Shown here: piece after piece, positions 24,727 through 34,400 of the stretch
Layout: every line of letters begins with the position of its first letter
How positions within the stretch are numbered: position 1 is the stretch's first letter
Assembly (NCBI GenBank): GCA_014873095.1
Contig: CP050848.1
Span: 62,001 to 126,000, forward strand
Direction of reading: 5' to 3'
Origin: Planctomycetales bacterium ZRK34
GTDB lineage: Bacteria > Planctomycetota > Phycisphaerae > Phycisphaerales > Zrk34
Length of the DNA stretch: 64,000 nucleotides
Position numbers and translations under genes: made by a program
Notes under the pieces: model-generated
What the model saw: the letters and a program-made list of their open reading frames with translations, nothing else
What the model was told of the DNA's origin: nothing
Databases searched by the model: none

Positions 24727-27700
24727 TCAGTGACGCCAGCTTCGCTTCGACCGTCGCCAGTTCCGCCGCCTTGGCTTCCAGTTCGTCGCGCGTCTGCTGC
24801 ACGAGATGGGCCGGGGCCTTGTCGACGTAGCCCTTGTTGTTCAGGCGGCCGTTCAGGGCGTTGATCGCCTTGGCCAGTTCATCGCGACGCTTGCTGAGCC
24901 GCTCGTGTTCAGCCTTCGGGTCGATCAGGCCGGCGATGTAGACTTCGATCGCGCCGAGCACGCTGGTCGCCGCATCGTCGCTGGCTGTCACATCCGCCCC
25001 GATCGCGGTCACTTCGCAACCGGCCAGCGTCGCCAGCAGCGACACGGCTTCATTCAGCGAAGCCGCCGCCTCGCCGTCCGCCTTGATCGACACCGTCACG
25101 GTCTGCTTCGGCGGCACGTTGTACTGATTGCGCACGTTACGAATCGCCACCACCACTTCCTGCACCCGATCGAATGCCGCCTCCACCCCGCCGTCGATCG
25201 CTTCGTCATCGACGACAGGCCACGCCGCGTTGATGCACATCGCGCTTTGACCCAGCGTCACGCCGGCCACGCCGCGCGTCGGCGCCACGCTGTTGAGCTG
25301 TTCCCACATCTTCTCGGTGATGTACGGCATCACCGGGTGAAGCAACCGCAGCACGGCATCCAGACACGCCGCCGCCGTCGCCCGGGCCGAACGCCCCGCG
25401 TCCGAGTCCTCCCGCGCCACCGGCTTGATCGCCTCCAAATACCAGTCGCAATAATCCCGCCAGAAAAAGTCGTACACCTGCTGGGCATACTGCGCAAACT
25501 GATATTCCCCAAGCGCCTTGTCGACCCCCTTCACCGTCGCCCCCAGCCGCGCCAGAATCCACCGATCCGCCACCCCCCCAAAGCCGAATGCTGAGCCCCC
25601 CGCCGGGGGCGAAGCGTCGGATGAAGCGTCGGATCCGGATTCTCCTTCGAGAATCCCCATCGCAAACCGCCCCGCGTTCCAAAGCTTGTTCGAAAAGTTC
25701 CGCCCATAATCAAACTTCGCCGACGTGTTCCGCGCCAGCGGCACGTCATCCGTCGGCATCGCTTCACCCGAGGCCGCGCCGAACGAGGTCGACATCGTCT
25801 TGGAGCAGTGCGGGCAGTCCTGCGTCGGGGCCGCCACGACATGTCCCGCCGCCGTGCGTTTGGTCTTGGGCTCGAACTCCTGCTCGCAGAACGGACACAC
25901 CGGCTGCACCGGCATCTTCACATCCTGCGTCTGCGTCGTCATCGCCGCCAGCGTAAACCGCATCGCATCGGACCCGTGCGAATGGATAATGTCCAGCGGA
26001 TCGACGCCGTTGCCGAGCGACTTGGACATCTTCTGCCCTTCGCCATCCTGGATCATCGCATGGATGAACACATCGCGGAAAGGCAGCTGCCCCCGGAAAA
26101 ACAGATTGAACATCACCATGCGCGACACCCACAGCGTGATGATCTCCCGTGCCGTGCAAAGCGTCGACGACGGATTCCAACCCTTCAGTTCCTCCGTAAG
26201 TTCCGGCCACCCCAACGTCGAAATCGGCCAAAGCGCCGAAGAAAACCATGTATCCAACACGTCGGGGTCTTGTTCAAATCCGATACTTTCAAGGTACGCC
26301 TTTGCACCTAGCCCCATTGACGTGGCATCATCCTGATCTTCATTTATCGCGATCGAAATATTGGCCCCATTCGAATCATGGAACACCAAATCGCGAATAG
26401 CATCAATACTTGGAGAGACTGCAACAACACCCTCGTCAACCCAATCTGCAATCAGCTTAACCAGATTCTCTCGGCGATGCTCTTCCCATCCATCACCTTT
26501 ATAAAGAAACTTGCCATCATATCGCCACACCGGTATCCGGTGGCCCCACCAGAGTTGGCGGCTGATGCACCAGTCGCGGATGTTTTCGTGCCAGTGTTGG
26601 AACGTCTTGGCGTAACGCGACGGGTAGAAGCGCAGGCCGGCTTCGGCGTCTTGCTTGTTAGCCGCGGGCGGAAGCCCGCGGTCGGCGTCCGCGACCTTCC
26701 GGTCGCGGCTATCAACAAAGCTGTCGCCGTCTTTCCACACCGCGCCGTCGCTTTCGCTGCGCTGATCGATCACCATCGCGCGGAGCGCGGCGCCGGCGAG
26801 GCGTTCGTCAGTCACCTTCACATACCACTGATCACTCAGGTACGGCTCCACCGGCACGTGCGAGCGGTAGCTGTGGCCCACGCTGTGCGAGTACGGGCGA
26901 ACCTCGGCGAGCAAACCTTCCTTGCGGAACCAGTCGACGATCGCCTCGCGGGCTTCGTAGCGGTCGAGTGTCAGCAGTTCGTGACAGAACTCGTGCACGC
27001 CGGTCGATTCGAAGTCGGTCCAGCCGTGATCTTTCGAGATCGACCCGTCGGGTGCCATCACGTTGATGATCGGCAGGTTGTGACGCTGGCCGATCTCATA
27101 ATCGTTCGGATCGTGGGCGGGCGTCACCTTCAGAAAGCCGCTGGCGTATTTCGCCTTGGCGTCGTCGGAGTCCGGGTCGGGGATGACCACGTAGTCGTCG
27201 CCCACGATCGGAATCTCGCGGTTGACGATCGGCAGGCGCACCATCTTGCCGATGTACTTGGCCCGCTCGGGGTCGTTGGGGTTCACAGCCACGGCGGTAT
27301 CGCCGAGCATCGTCTCGGGGCGCGTCGTGGCGACGGTGACATATTCAGGGCGGGGAGAATTAATTCCCCCCGCCTCCACGAGCGGGTAGTTCATGTACCA
27401 GAAGTGGCCGTCGACATCGCGCATTTCGACTTCGTCGTCGGCGAGGGCCGTCTGCGTGACCGGGTCCCAGTTGACCAGCCGCTTGCCGCGGTAGATCAGC
27501 CCCGCCTTGAACAACTCGAAGAACGCCTCGCGCACGGCCCGGGCGCAGATGTCGTCCATCGTGAAGCGCTGACGGTCGAAATCACACGAGCAGCCCATCA
27601 TCTTCAACTGATTGGTGATGCGGGCTTCGTACTCGTCTTTCCAGGCCTGAATCTTCGCGACGAACTCGTCCCGGGCGAAGTCGGTGCGGCGTTTGCCCTC

Positions 27701-28003
27701 TTCCTGCATGACGCGCTTTTCGACGACCGTCTGCGTGGCGATGCCGGCGTGATCGGTTCCGGGGATCCACACGGCGTTGTCACCGGCCATGCGGCGCCAG
27801 CGGATGAGAATGTCCTGGATGGTGTTGTTCAGCGCGTGGCCCATGTGCAGGGCGGCGGTGACGTTCGGCGGCGGGATCACGATGACATAGGGATCCTTGG
27901 CCGGGTCGACCTCGGCGTGAAAGGCCCGGGCTTTGGACCACGCCTCGGCGACTTCCCGCTCCACGGCGTGGGGCTCATACGTCTTGCTCAACGTCAGACT
28001 CAT
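24722..28003 (-). CDS. valS: Valyl-tRNA synthetase
   Basis: A 1093-aa class I synthetase charging tRNA-Val. PPPNVTAALHMGHALNNTIQ contains the HIGH equivalent; an editing (CP1) domain follows; GQKMSKSLGNGVDPLDII is the KMSKS loop; and the C-terminus is the ValRS coiled-coil arm (EHERLSKRRDELAKAINALN). It is longer than usual (about 880-950 aa). One insertion after KMSKS carries a zinc-ribbon pair, CPFC (703-706) and CPHC (730-733). A second, around residues 431-448 (SRDRKVADADRGLPPAAN), is encoded by a palindromic repeat. The TGA stop lies inside another repeat. A strong ribosome-binding site is not evident at 28003. Confidence 0.95.
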   Translation of the reverse strand: MSLTLSKTYEPHAVEREVAEAWSKARAFHAEVDPAKDPYVIVIPPPNVTAALHMGHALNNTIQDILIRWRRMAGDNAVWIPGTDHAGIATQTVVEKRVMQEEGKRRTDFARDEFVAKIQAWKDEYEARITNQLKMMGCSCDFDRQRFTMDDICARAVREAFFELFKAGLIYRGKRLVNWDPVTQTALADDEVEMRDVDGHFWYMNYPLVEAGGINSPRPEYVTVATTRPETMLGDTAVAVNPNDPERAKYIGKMVRLPIVNREIPIVGDDYVVIPDPDSDDAKAKYASGFLKVTPAHDPNDYEIGQRHNLPIINVMAPDGSISKDHGWTDFESTGVHEFCHELLTLDRYEAREAIVDWFRKEGLLAEVRPYSHSVGHSYRSHVPVEPYLSDQWYVKVTDERLAGAALRAMVIDQRSESDGAVWKDGDSFVDSRDRKVADADRGLPPAANKQDAEAGLRFYPSRYAKTFQHWHENIRDWCISRQLWWGHRIPVWRYDGKFLYKGDGWEEHRRENLVKLIADWVDEGVVAVSPSIDAIRDLVFHDSNGANISIAINEDQDDATSMGLGAKAYLESIGFEQDPDVLDTWFSSALWPISTLGWPELTEELKGWNPSSTLCTAREIITLWVSRMVMFNLFFRGQLPFRDVFIHAMIQDGEGQKMSKSLGNGVDPLDIIHSHGSDAMRFTLAAMTTQTQDVKMPVQPVCPFCEQEFEPKTKRTAAGHVVAAPTQDCPHCSKTMSTSFGAASGEAMPTDDVPLARNTSAKFDYGRNFSNKLWNAGRFAMGILEGESGSDASSDASPPAGGSAFGFGGVADRWILARLGATVKGVDKALGEYQFAQYAQQVYDFFWRDYCDWYLEAIKPVAREDSDAGRSARATAAACLDAVLRLLHPVMPYITEKMWEQLNSVAPTRGVAGVTLGQSAMCINAAWPVVDDEAIDGGVEAAFDRVQEVVVAIRNVRNQYNVPPKQTVTVSIKADGEAAASLNEAVSLLATLAGCEVTAIGADVTASDDAATSVLGAIEVYIAGLIDPKAEHERLSKRRDELAKAINALNGRLNNKGYVDKAPAHLVQQTRDELEAKAAELATVEAKLASLK
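26659..26711. repeat. Double-hairpin palindromic element (TAGCCGCG...CGCGGCTA) inside valS
   Basis: A 53-bp element bounded by TAGCCGCG and CGCGGCTA. It has two internal hairpins: CCGCGGGC GGAA GCCCGCGG (26662-26681) and CCGCGACC TTCC GGTCGCGG (26689-26708). The same architecture recurs at 63427-63475. It is translated without a stop in the valS frame. Confidence 0.87.
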
Positions 28004-28056
28004 CGCGCATGCTCACTATCGGAAATAGGGACGAAACGGGCATTGTAACGACATTT

Positions 28057-28130
28057 AGCCGGGTCGCTACGCGACCCAGGTTTTGACTGTTTCGAGCGGA
28101 AAAAGACCTGGGCCGCGTAGCGGCCCGGCC
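28057..28130. repeat. Interspersed inverted repeat, AGCCGGGTCGCTACGCGACC type, in the valS leader
   Basis: The left arm begins AGCCGGGTCGCTACGCGACC and the right arm is CTGGGCCGCGTAGCGGCCCG followed by GCC; the arms are complementary to each other, and each contains its own short hairpin. A shorter relative is at 23377-23426. It lies between the valS start and the terminator hairpin at 28156-28188, so it would be part of a long valS leader transcript. Confidence 0.85.
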
Positions 28131-28155
28131 AGGGGCGATCGAAAATCGGCGCAAG

Positions 28156-28188
28156 AAAAAACCCCAATCGGTTCTGCGCCAATTGGGG
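28156..28188 (-). terminator. Rho-independent terminator upstream of valS
   Basis: On the minus strand the stem CCCCAAT / ATTGGGG is followed by TTTTTT (A run 28156-28161 on the plus strand). No gene on this strand lies upstream before 30429. The transcript it ends must therefore start within 28190-28400, either as a separate short RNA or as an attenuated valS leader. Confidence 0.75.
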
Positions 28189-28208
28189 TCGGAGGAGGAG
28201 AATGAGAT
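28156..28208 (-). ncRNA. Candidate ~53-nt small RNA or valS leader attenuator
   Basis: A sigma-70-like promoter (28215-28244) points leftward with a predicted start near 28208. The predicted RNA begins GCATCTCATT and then has the pyrimidine run CTCCTCCTCC (28191-28200 on the minus strand), which is complementary to Shine-Dalgarno sequences. A Rho-independent terminator follows immediately. This is the layout of short trans-acting RNAs with anti-SD motifs. It may instead be an attenuator in the valS leader. Only sequence supports this; no expression evidence exists. Confidence 0.35.
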
Positions 28209-28214
28209 GCACAG

Positions 28215-28244
28215 AATGTACCTCAAACGCTGACGGGGTGTCAA
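28215..28244 (-). promoter_or_regulatory. Sigma-70-like promoter reading toward valS
   Basis: On the minus strand a perfect -35 box TTGACA (28239-28244) is separated by 18 bp from TACATT (28215-28220). The predicted start is near 28208, about 20 nt before the terminator stem. Confidence 0.5.
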
Positions 28245-28343
28245 TCCCTAAACCAGTATTTTCTGAAAATTTTTCAGTAGCTTGCGATGTGTAAACACTT
28301 TACAGCTACACAATTTCATCGGTGCGAAATGCCGCTGATCTGA

Positions 28344-28349
28344 TACAAT
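28344..28349 (+). promoter_or_regulatory. Candidate extended -10 element for the transketolase gene
   Basis: TGATACAAT (TGn extension plus TACAAT) lies about 57 bp before the ATG at 28406. No good -35 box is apparent at the right distance, which is acceptable for an extended -10 promoter. Confidence 0.4.
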
Positions 28350-28405
28350 CCGCTTTTTGGTTCTGAAACCGCCACCCCCATTGGGGTTCACCCGGAGCTT
28401 TGATC

Positions 28406-30319
28406 ATGACCACGACCGCGTCTTTCCCGATCGACCTGGATGCCTACAAGCCGCTGGCCATTGACCCGGCCCAGCCCAAGCTCACCGATGAGCAGCGCAG
28501 CCAACTGCTCGACAACATCCAGCTCGCCCGTGACGCCATGGTGTTCTTCACCGCCTGCGCCGATGCCCGCGGGCTCGGCGGCCACACCGGCGGCCCGTTC
28601 GACGTCGTGCCGGAGACGCTGATCGCCGACGCCTTCATGCGCGGCTCCGACAGCGTGGTGCCGATCTACTTTGACGAGGCCGGCCACCGCGTGGCGATTC
28701 AGTATCTCATGAGCGTGCTCAACGGCCACATGCACGCCGAGCGCCTCATGCACTACCGTGAATACGACTCCAAGCTCCCGGGCCACCCCGAGCGCGACTT
28801 CACCCCCGGCGTGACGTTCTCCAGCGGGCGACTCGGTCACATGTGGGCCTACGTCAACGGCGTGGCCATGGCGAATCCCGGCAAGAGCGTGTTCATGCTC
28901 GGGTCCGACGGCTCGCAGATGGAAGGCAACGACGCTGAGGCGGCGCGACTGGCCGTCGCCCAGAACCTGAACGTCAAACTGCTCATCGACGACAACGATG
29001 TCACCATCGCCGGCCACCCCAGCGCCTACCTGCCGGGCTACTCCGTGGCCAAGACGATGGAAGGCCACGGGCTGAAAGTCGACATCGGCAACGGTGAAGA
29101 CATCGACGAGCTTTACCAGCGCATGCACAAGTCGCTGATGACACCGGGCCCGGTGGCGCTGGTCAACCGCCGGAAGATGGCGGTCGGCATCGCCGGCATC
29201 GAGGGCACGCCGCACGGTCATGACGTGATCAAGGTCGCCACGGCGATCGACTACCTGACCGCCCGCGGGCATCACGATGCGGTGGCGGTGCTGCAGACGA
29301 TCAAGCCGGTCAAGTGCCCGCTGAAGTTCCGCGGATCGTCGGAGAAGATGGCCAAAAACCGAGACCTGTTCGGGAAGATCGTCGTCGACATCCTCGGCAA
29401 GATGGATACACACGAACGCAACGCTCGCATTCGTGTGATCGACAGTGACCTGGAAGGCTCCTGCGGGCTGGTTCACATCCGCAAGGCCTACCCGGAGATT
29501 TACATCAGCAGTGGCGTGATGGAGCGCGGCAATCTCTCGGCCGCGGCGGGCTTCGGGTATGACGAAGACAAGATCGGCATCTTCGGCACGTTCGGGGCGT
29601 TCCTGGAAATGTGCATCAGCGAGATCACGATGGCGCGGCTCAACGAATCCAACGCCATCTGCCACTTCTCGCACTCCGGCGTCGACGACATGGCGGACAA
29701 CACCTGCCACTTCGGCATCAACCACATGTTTGCCGCCAACGGGCTTGGCGAACACGACACGACCAAGCTGTACTTCCCGGCGGACCAGCACCAGATGCGG
29801 GCCTGCCTGGAGCACACGTTCACCGAGCACGGGCTGCGATTTGTCTTCTCGACGCGCTCGGGCGTGCCGGACATTCTGACCGAGGACGGCAAGACCTTCT
29901 TCGACGGCGATTACACATTCGCCCCCGGCAAGGACGATGTGATCCGCGAAGGCACCGCCGGCTACGTGATCAGCTACGGCGAACTGCTGTACCGGGCGCT
30001 GGACGCTGTGGAGCAGGCACGCGAAGGCGGGCTCGACGTCGGCCTGATCAACAAGTCGACGCTGAACATCATGGACGAAGACATGCTCAAGAAGGTGGGC
30101 ACGTCGCCGTTTGTGCTGGTGGTTGAAGGTCAGAACCAGGCGACGGGCCTGGGCAGCAAGTTCGGCAGCGAACTGCTGAAGCGCGGCTACGCTCCGAAGT
30201 TCGACCACATGGGCACGACGAAGATCGGCAACGGCGGTCTGTGGGAACAGGTGCCCTACCAGGGCCTGGGCGCCGACGGCATCGTCGAGCGCATCAACGC
30301 GATCGTGAAGTCGCTGTAA
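28406..30319 (+). CDS. Transketolase-like thiamine diphosphate enzyme
   Basis: A 637-aa protein with both TPP-binding halves of transketolases. The Pyr/PP part has GGHTGGPFDVVPE (residues about 55-67) and the cofactor motif GSDGSQMEGNDAEAARLAVA ending in IDDNDVTIAG. The second half has SGVMERGNLSAAAGFG, where the Glu is expected to activate the cofactor, and IGIFGTFGAFLEM. Transketolases move two-carbon units in the pentose phosphate pathway. The sequence is diverged from E. coli Tkt, so donor and acceptor are uncertain. GGAG ends 8 nt before the ATG at 28406. A strong bidirectional terminator follows. Confidence 0.8.
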   Translation: MTTTASFPIDLDAYKPLAIDPAQPKLTDEQRSQLLDNIQLARDAMVFFTACADARGLGGHTGGPFDVVPETLIADAFMRGSDSVVPIYFDEAGHRVAIQYLMSVLNGHMHAERLMHYREYDSKLPGHPERDFTPGVTFSSGRLGHMWAYVNGVAMANPGKSVFMLGSDGSQMEGNDAEAARLAVAQNLNVKLLIDDNDVTIAGHPSAYLPGYSVAKTMEGHGLKVDIGNGEDIDELYQRMHKSLMTPGPVALVNRRKMAVGIAGIEGTPHGHDVIKVATAIDYLTARGHHDAVAVLQTIKPVKCPLKFRGSSEKMAKNRDLFGKIVVDILGKMDTHERNARIRVIDSDLEGSCGLVHIRKAYPEIYISSGVMERGNLSAAAGFGYDEDKIGIFGTFGAFLEMCISEITMARLNESNAICHFSHSGVDDMADNTCHFGINHMFAANGLGEHDTTKLYFPADQHQMRACLEHTFTEHGLRFVFSTRSGVPDILTEDGKTFFDGDYTFAPGKDDVIREGTAGYVISYGELLYRALDAVEQAREGGLDVGLINKSTLNIMDEDMLKKVGTSPFVLVVEGQNQATGLGSKFGSELLKRGYAPKFDHMGTTKIGNGGLWEQVPYQGLGADGIVERINAIVKSL

Positions 30320-30341
30320 GGCGGCGATACGATAACTCAAA

Positions 30342-30359
30342 CGGCGGGCAAGCCCGCCG
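30342..30359. repeat. Short hairpin CGGCGGGC-AA-GCCCGCCG
   Basis: A perfect 8-bp palindrome with a 2-nt loop, followed by GCTA on the plus strand. It resembles one half of the TAGCCGCG double-hairpin family. It lies directly before the bidirectional terminator. Confidence 0.55.
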
Positions 30360-30367
30360 GCTAAACG

Positions 30368-30403
30368 AAAAAGCCGGGTCGCGTGAATGCGACCCGGCTT
30401 TTT
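30368..30403. terminator. Bidirectional Rho-independent terminator
   Basis: The stem AAAAAGCCGGGTCGC / GCGACCCGGCTTTTT with a 6-nt loop is symmetrical and has a U-tract in either direction. It serves the transketolase gene (+) and the DHOD-like gene (-), which converge here. Confidence 0.93.
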
Positions 30404-30428
30404 ATTTGGCGTTGTCTGCAGGAGCGGG

Positions 30429-31424
30429 TCACATCTGCCAGCTCTGGAGAATCTGCATGTAGTTGGCGCGTTCGAGGGCGCTGGGGTTGCCGCTGCGCTG
30501 CATGTTCATGCTGCCGCGCATCTGCTCGAGCGAGGTGTATTCATGGGACTCGAGCCACTGGGCGAACTGCTCGCGCATCGCCTTGAGGAACCCGGGGCCG
30601 TGATGCAGCAGGGATGAAACCAACTGCACGGTCGAAGCGCCGCACATGACGGCCTTGACCGCGTCGATCGGCGTGTGCACGCCGCCGGTGACGGCCAGCT
30701 TCGCCTTGACGTGCGGACTGAGAATCGCCAGCCAACGCAGACGCAGGCGCAGTTCCGACGAGTCAGACAACTGCAGCATGCGGGCGATTTCAAGCTCTTC
30801 GACATCGATGTCCGGCTGATAGAACCGGTTGAAAATCACCATCGCGTCGACCTTGGTTTCGTCGAGCTGCTGGGCGAAGTTCGCCATCGAGGTGTAGAAC
30901 GGTGAAAGCTTGACGGCGACCGGAATCGTCAGCCGGGCCTTGACCTGCTCGACCATCGAGATGGTGCGCTGCTCGACCGTGGCGGCGTCCAGCGAAGGAT
31001 CGGCCGCCACGTCGTAGATGTTCAGTTCCAGCGCGTTGGCGCCGGCGTCTTCGATGAGCTTGGCGTGTTCGAGCCAGCCGCCGGGCGTGGCGCCGTTCAG
31101 CGACCCGACGACGGGGATGTCGACCGCGTCGCGGACCTTGCGCACGTGCTCGAGGTATTCATACGGACCGAAGGCGAAGTCTTCGGGCTCCGGCAGGTAG
31201 CTGGTGGCTTCGGCGAACGACTCGGCCGGCTCGGCCGTGGCGTGGAAGTTCGCCATCTGCTCACCGACGATCTGCTCTTCGAACAGCGACCGAAGCGTGA
31301 TCATCGGGGCGCCGGCGTCCTCGAGGCGGCGGACCATGTCCAGGTCGTCCGCCATCGGCGATGCGCCGGGTACAAACGGGTGAGGCAGGTCGAAACCGAG
31401 ATATTGCGTTTTGGTATCGATCAT
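30429..31424 (-). CDS. Dihydroorotate dehydrogenase-like flavoprotein
   Basis: A 331-aa FMN TIM-barrel protein. PFVPGASPMADDLDMVRRLE resembles the class 1 DHOD N-terminus. ALELNIYDVAADP, IPVAVKLSPFYTSM (catalytic-region Lys) and LAVTGGVHTPIDAVKAVMCG (phosphate-binding loop) follow. Members of this subgroup are often encoded next to pyruvate:ferredoxin oxidoreductase, as here: the start is only 2 bp after the nifJ stop. Its true substrate is not established; pyrimidine synthesis should not be assumed. It probably exchanges electrons with the ferredoxin pool. The operon ends at the terminator at 30368. Confidence 0.85.
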   Translation of the reverse strand: MIDTKTQYLGFDLPHPFVPGASPMADDLDMVRRLEDAGAPMITLRSLFEEQIVGEQMANFHATAEPAESFAEATSYLPEPEDFAFGPYEYLEHVRKVRDAVDIPVVGSLNGATPGGWLEHAKLIEDAGANALELNIYDVAADPSLDAATVEQRTISMVEQVKARLTIPVAVKLSPFYTSMANFAQQLDETKVDAMVIFNRFYQPDIDVEELEIARMLQLSDSSELRLRLRWLAILSPHVKAKLAVTGGVHTPIDAVKAVMCGASTVQLVSSLLHHGPGFLKAMREQFAQWLESHEYTSLEQMRGSMNMQRSGNPSALERANYMQILQSWQM

Positions 31425-31426
31425 GA

Positions 31427-34400
31427 TCAGGCGTCCTTTCCATTGCCGTTGCCGGCGCCGTGGACCTGCAGCTGCGAAAGCTGCTGGTAGAGATTGACAC
31501 GCCGCGCGGTGTGATCCGCGGAGGCTTCAGCCAGCTTCTTGAACCGCTGCGGGTTCATCTTCTCGATCATGCGGAAGCGGGCTTCGTTGGCCATGTAGTC
31601 ATGCACCGAGCCCTTGATTTTCGTGGAGTCAAGCTGCAGCGGTGTTTCAAGCTGCTGCACACGACGCGGGTCGTAGCGGTACAGCGGCCAGACACCCGAG
31701 TCGACGGCGCGGGTCTGCTGATCCAGGCCGTACTTGAGGTCGTAGCCGTGAGCGATGCAGTGGCTGTAAGCGATGATCAGCGACGGGCCGGGGTAAGCCT
31801 CGGCTTCGAGCATGGCCTTGACGACCTGGTTGTCCTTGGCGCCCAGTGAAACCGAAGCGACGTAGACATGCCCGTAGCTCATGGCCATCAGGCCCAGATC
31901 CTTCTTGGCGATCTCCTTGCCGGCGATGGCGAACTTCGCCGCGGCGCCGACCGGAGTCGACTTCGAGGCCTGGCCGCCGGTGTTGGAGTAGACCTCGGTG
32001 TCCAGGACCATCACGTTGACATCGCGGCCGGAAGCCAGGACGTGGTCCAGACCGCCGTAGCCGATGTCGTAAGCCCAACCGTCGCCGCCGAAGATCCACA
32101 CGCTCTTGCGGACCAGTGCATCAGCACAGGCATCGAGCAGGCGGGCTTCGGGGGAATCGATCGACTTGAGCTTGCTGCGCAGTTGCTCGACGCGCTCACG
32201 CTGAGCGGCGTAGTCGGCATCCGAATGCGACTCGTCATTGATCAACTCTTCGATCAATGCGCCATCGGCGATCGGCTCGGCGAGCTTCTGCAACAGGGCA
32301 ACGGCCTTGTCACGATGCTGATCGACCGCCAGGCGGTAGCCGAGGCCGAATTCAGCGTTGTCTTCAAACAGCGAGTTCGACCACGACGGTCCGCGGCCTT
32401 CCGGGTTGACCAGGTACGGCGTCGTGGGCAGGTTGCCGCCGTAGATCGACGAGCAGCCGGTGGCGTTGGCGATGAGCATCCGGTCGCCGAACAACTGCGT
32501 CAGGATGCGGATGTAAGCCGTCTCGCCGCAGCCGGCACACGCGCCCGACGAGCCGAACAGCGGCAGCAGGAACTGGCTGCCCTTGGCGTCGAGACGTTTG
32601 ATCTTCGTGCGATCGACCGGCGGAATATTCTCGAAGAATTCGTAGTTGTCGCGCTCACGATCGACATGCTCGATGTGCGGCGCCATGTTGATGGCCTTGC
32701 GGGACGGGTTGGACTTGTCCTTGGCCGGGCAGACGCCGACGCACAGGTTGCAGCCGGTGCAGTCTTCGGGCGCCACCTGGATGGTGAACTTGAGCCCGCG
32801 GAAGTCCGGGGCCTTGTAGTCGACGGACTTGAAGCTGCCGGGGGCATCGGCGAGCTTGTCTTCTTCGTAGACCATCGCGCGGATCGCGGTGTGCGGGCAG
32901 ACCAGCGAGCACTTGTTGCACTGGATGCAGAGCTCGGGCTCCCAGATCGGAATATCCACGGCGATGTTGCGACGTTCCCAGCGGGCCGAGTCGGTCGGCC
33001 AGGTGCCGTCGGGCGTGAAGGCGGAGACCGGCAGCAGGTCGCCCTGCCCGGCCATCATCACGGCCGTGACACGCTGCAGGAAGTCCGGCGCTTCGGCGCT
33101 GATGATCGGCGGACGGCTTTCGGTCGATGTCGCCTCGGCAGGCACATCGATCTCATGCAGATGGCTCAGTGATTCGTCGACGGCGGCGATGTTCCGCTTG
33201 ACGATCTCTTCGCCCTTGCGCATGTACGTCTTCTTGATCGCACCCTTGATCAGGTCCATCGCTTCGTCGATCGGCAGCACGTTCGACAGCTTGAAGAAAC
33301 AGGCCTGCATAATCGTGTTGATGCGACGGCCCATGCCGACGTCCTGCGCGACGCGGTCGGCGTCGATCACGAACATCTTCAGCTTCTTCTCGATGATCTG
33401 CTGCTGGGCTTCCTTGTTCAGGTGGCCCCAGACCGCATCGGCTTCGTACGGGGCGTTCAGCAGAAGCGTCGCGCCTTCGTCGGCAAGCTCAAGCACATCG
33501 AACTGATTGATCTGCGAGAACTGGTGAACCGCCACGAAACTCGCCCGGTCGATCAAGTGCGAAGCACAGATCGGCTTCGGCCCGAAACGCAGGTGAGAGA
33601 TCGTGCGGGCGCCGGACTTCTTCGAGTCGTAGACGAAGTAGCCCTGCACGTGGCGATCGGTGTTTTCGCCGATGATCTTGATCGAGTTCTTGTTGGCCCC
33701 GACCGTGCCGTCGGCGCCCAGGCCGAAGAACAGGGCCCGGACGGAGTTGTCGTCTTCGATGTCGAAGTTCGCATCGTAGTCGATCGACTTGCGGGTGACA
33801 TCGTCGACGATGCCGACGGTGAAGTGGTTCATCGGCTTGTCCTGGCTCAGGTGGTCGAAGACACCCTTGACCATCGCCGGCGTGAACTGCTTGCTGGACA
33901 AACCGTAGCGCCCGCCGATGACCGTCGGCACCTCGCGCCCGGCCTCGCGGAGCGCGGTGATGACATCCAGGTACATCGGTTCGCCGATGGCGCCCGGTTC
34001 CTTGGTGCGGTCGAGTACGGCGATCGACTTGCAAGAATCGGGGATCGCCGCGACGAAGCTTTCGATGTCGAACGGACGATACAGCCGGACCTTGATCATG
34101 CCGATCTTCTCGCCCTTCTCGACGAGATAGTTGATCGTGTCTTCGGCGCTGGTGCAGCCGGAGCCCATGAGGATGATGACGCGCTCGGCGTCGGGCGCGC
34201 CGACGTAGTCATACAGCTTGTAAGACCGGCCGGTCATCTCGGCGAACTTATCCATCTGCGCCTGCACCATGCCGGGCACGACATCGTAATACGGATTGCA
34301 CGCTTCACGCGCCTGGAAGAACACGTCGGGGTTCTGGGCGGTGCCGCGAAGCTTGGGGGCGTCCGGCGACAGGCCGCGAAGGCGGTGCGCTTCGACCAGA

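Noticed and set aside
26378..28048. Open frame of 556 codons on the plus strand opposite valS
   Set aside because: It is an antisense shadow of valS with no motif and no ribosome-binding site, and it crosses the valS palindromic repeat.
28388..30340. Open frame of 650 codons on the minus strand, fully opposite the transketolase-like gene
   Set aside because: The plus-strand product has clear TPP-enzyme motifs and a ribosome-binding site. The antisense product has no recognisable domain and is His/Val/Asp-rich, as expected from a high-GC gene read backwards.
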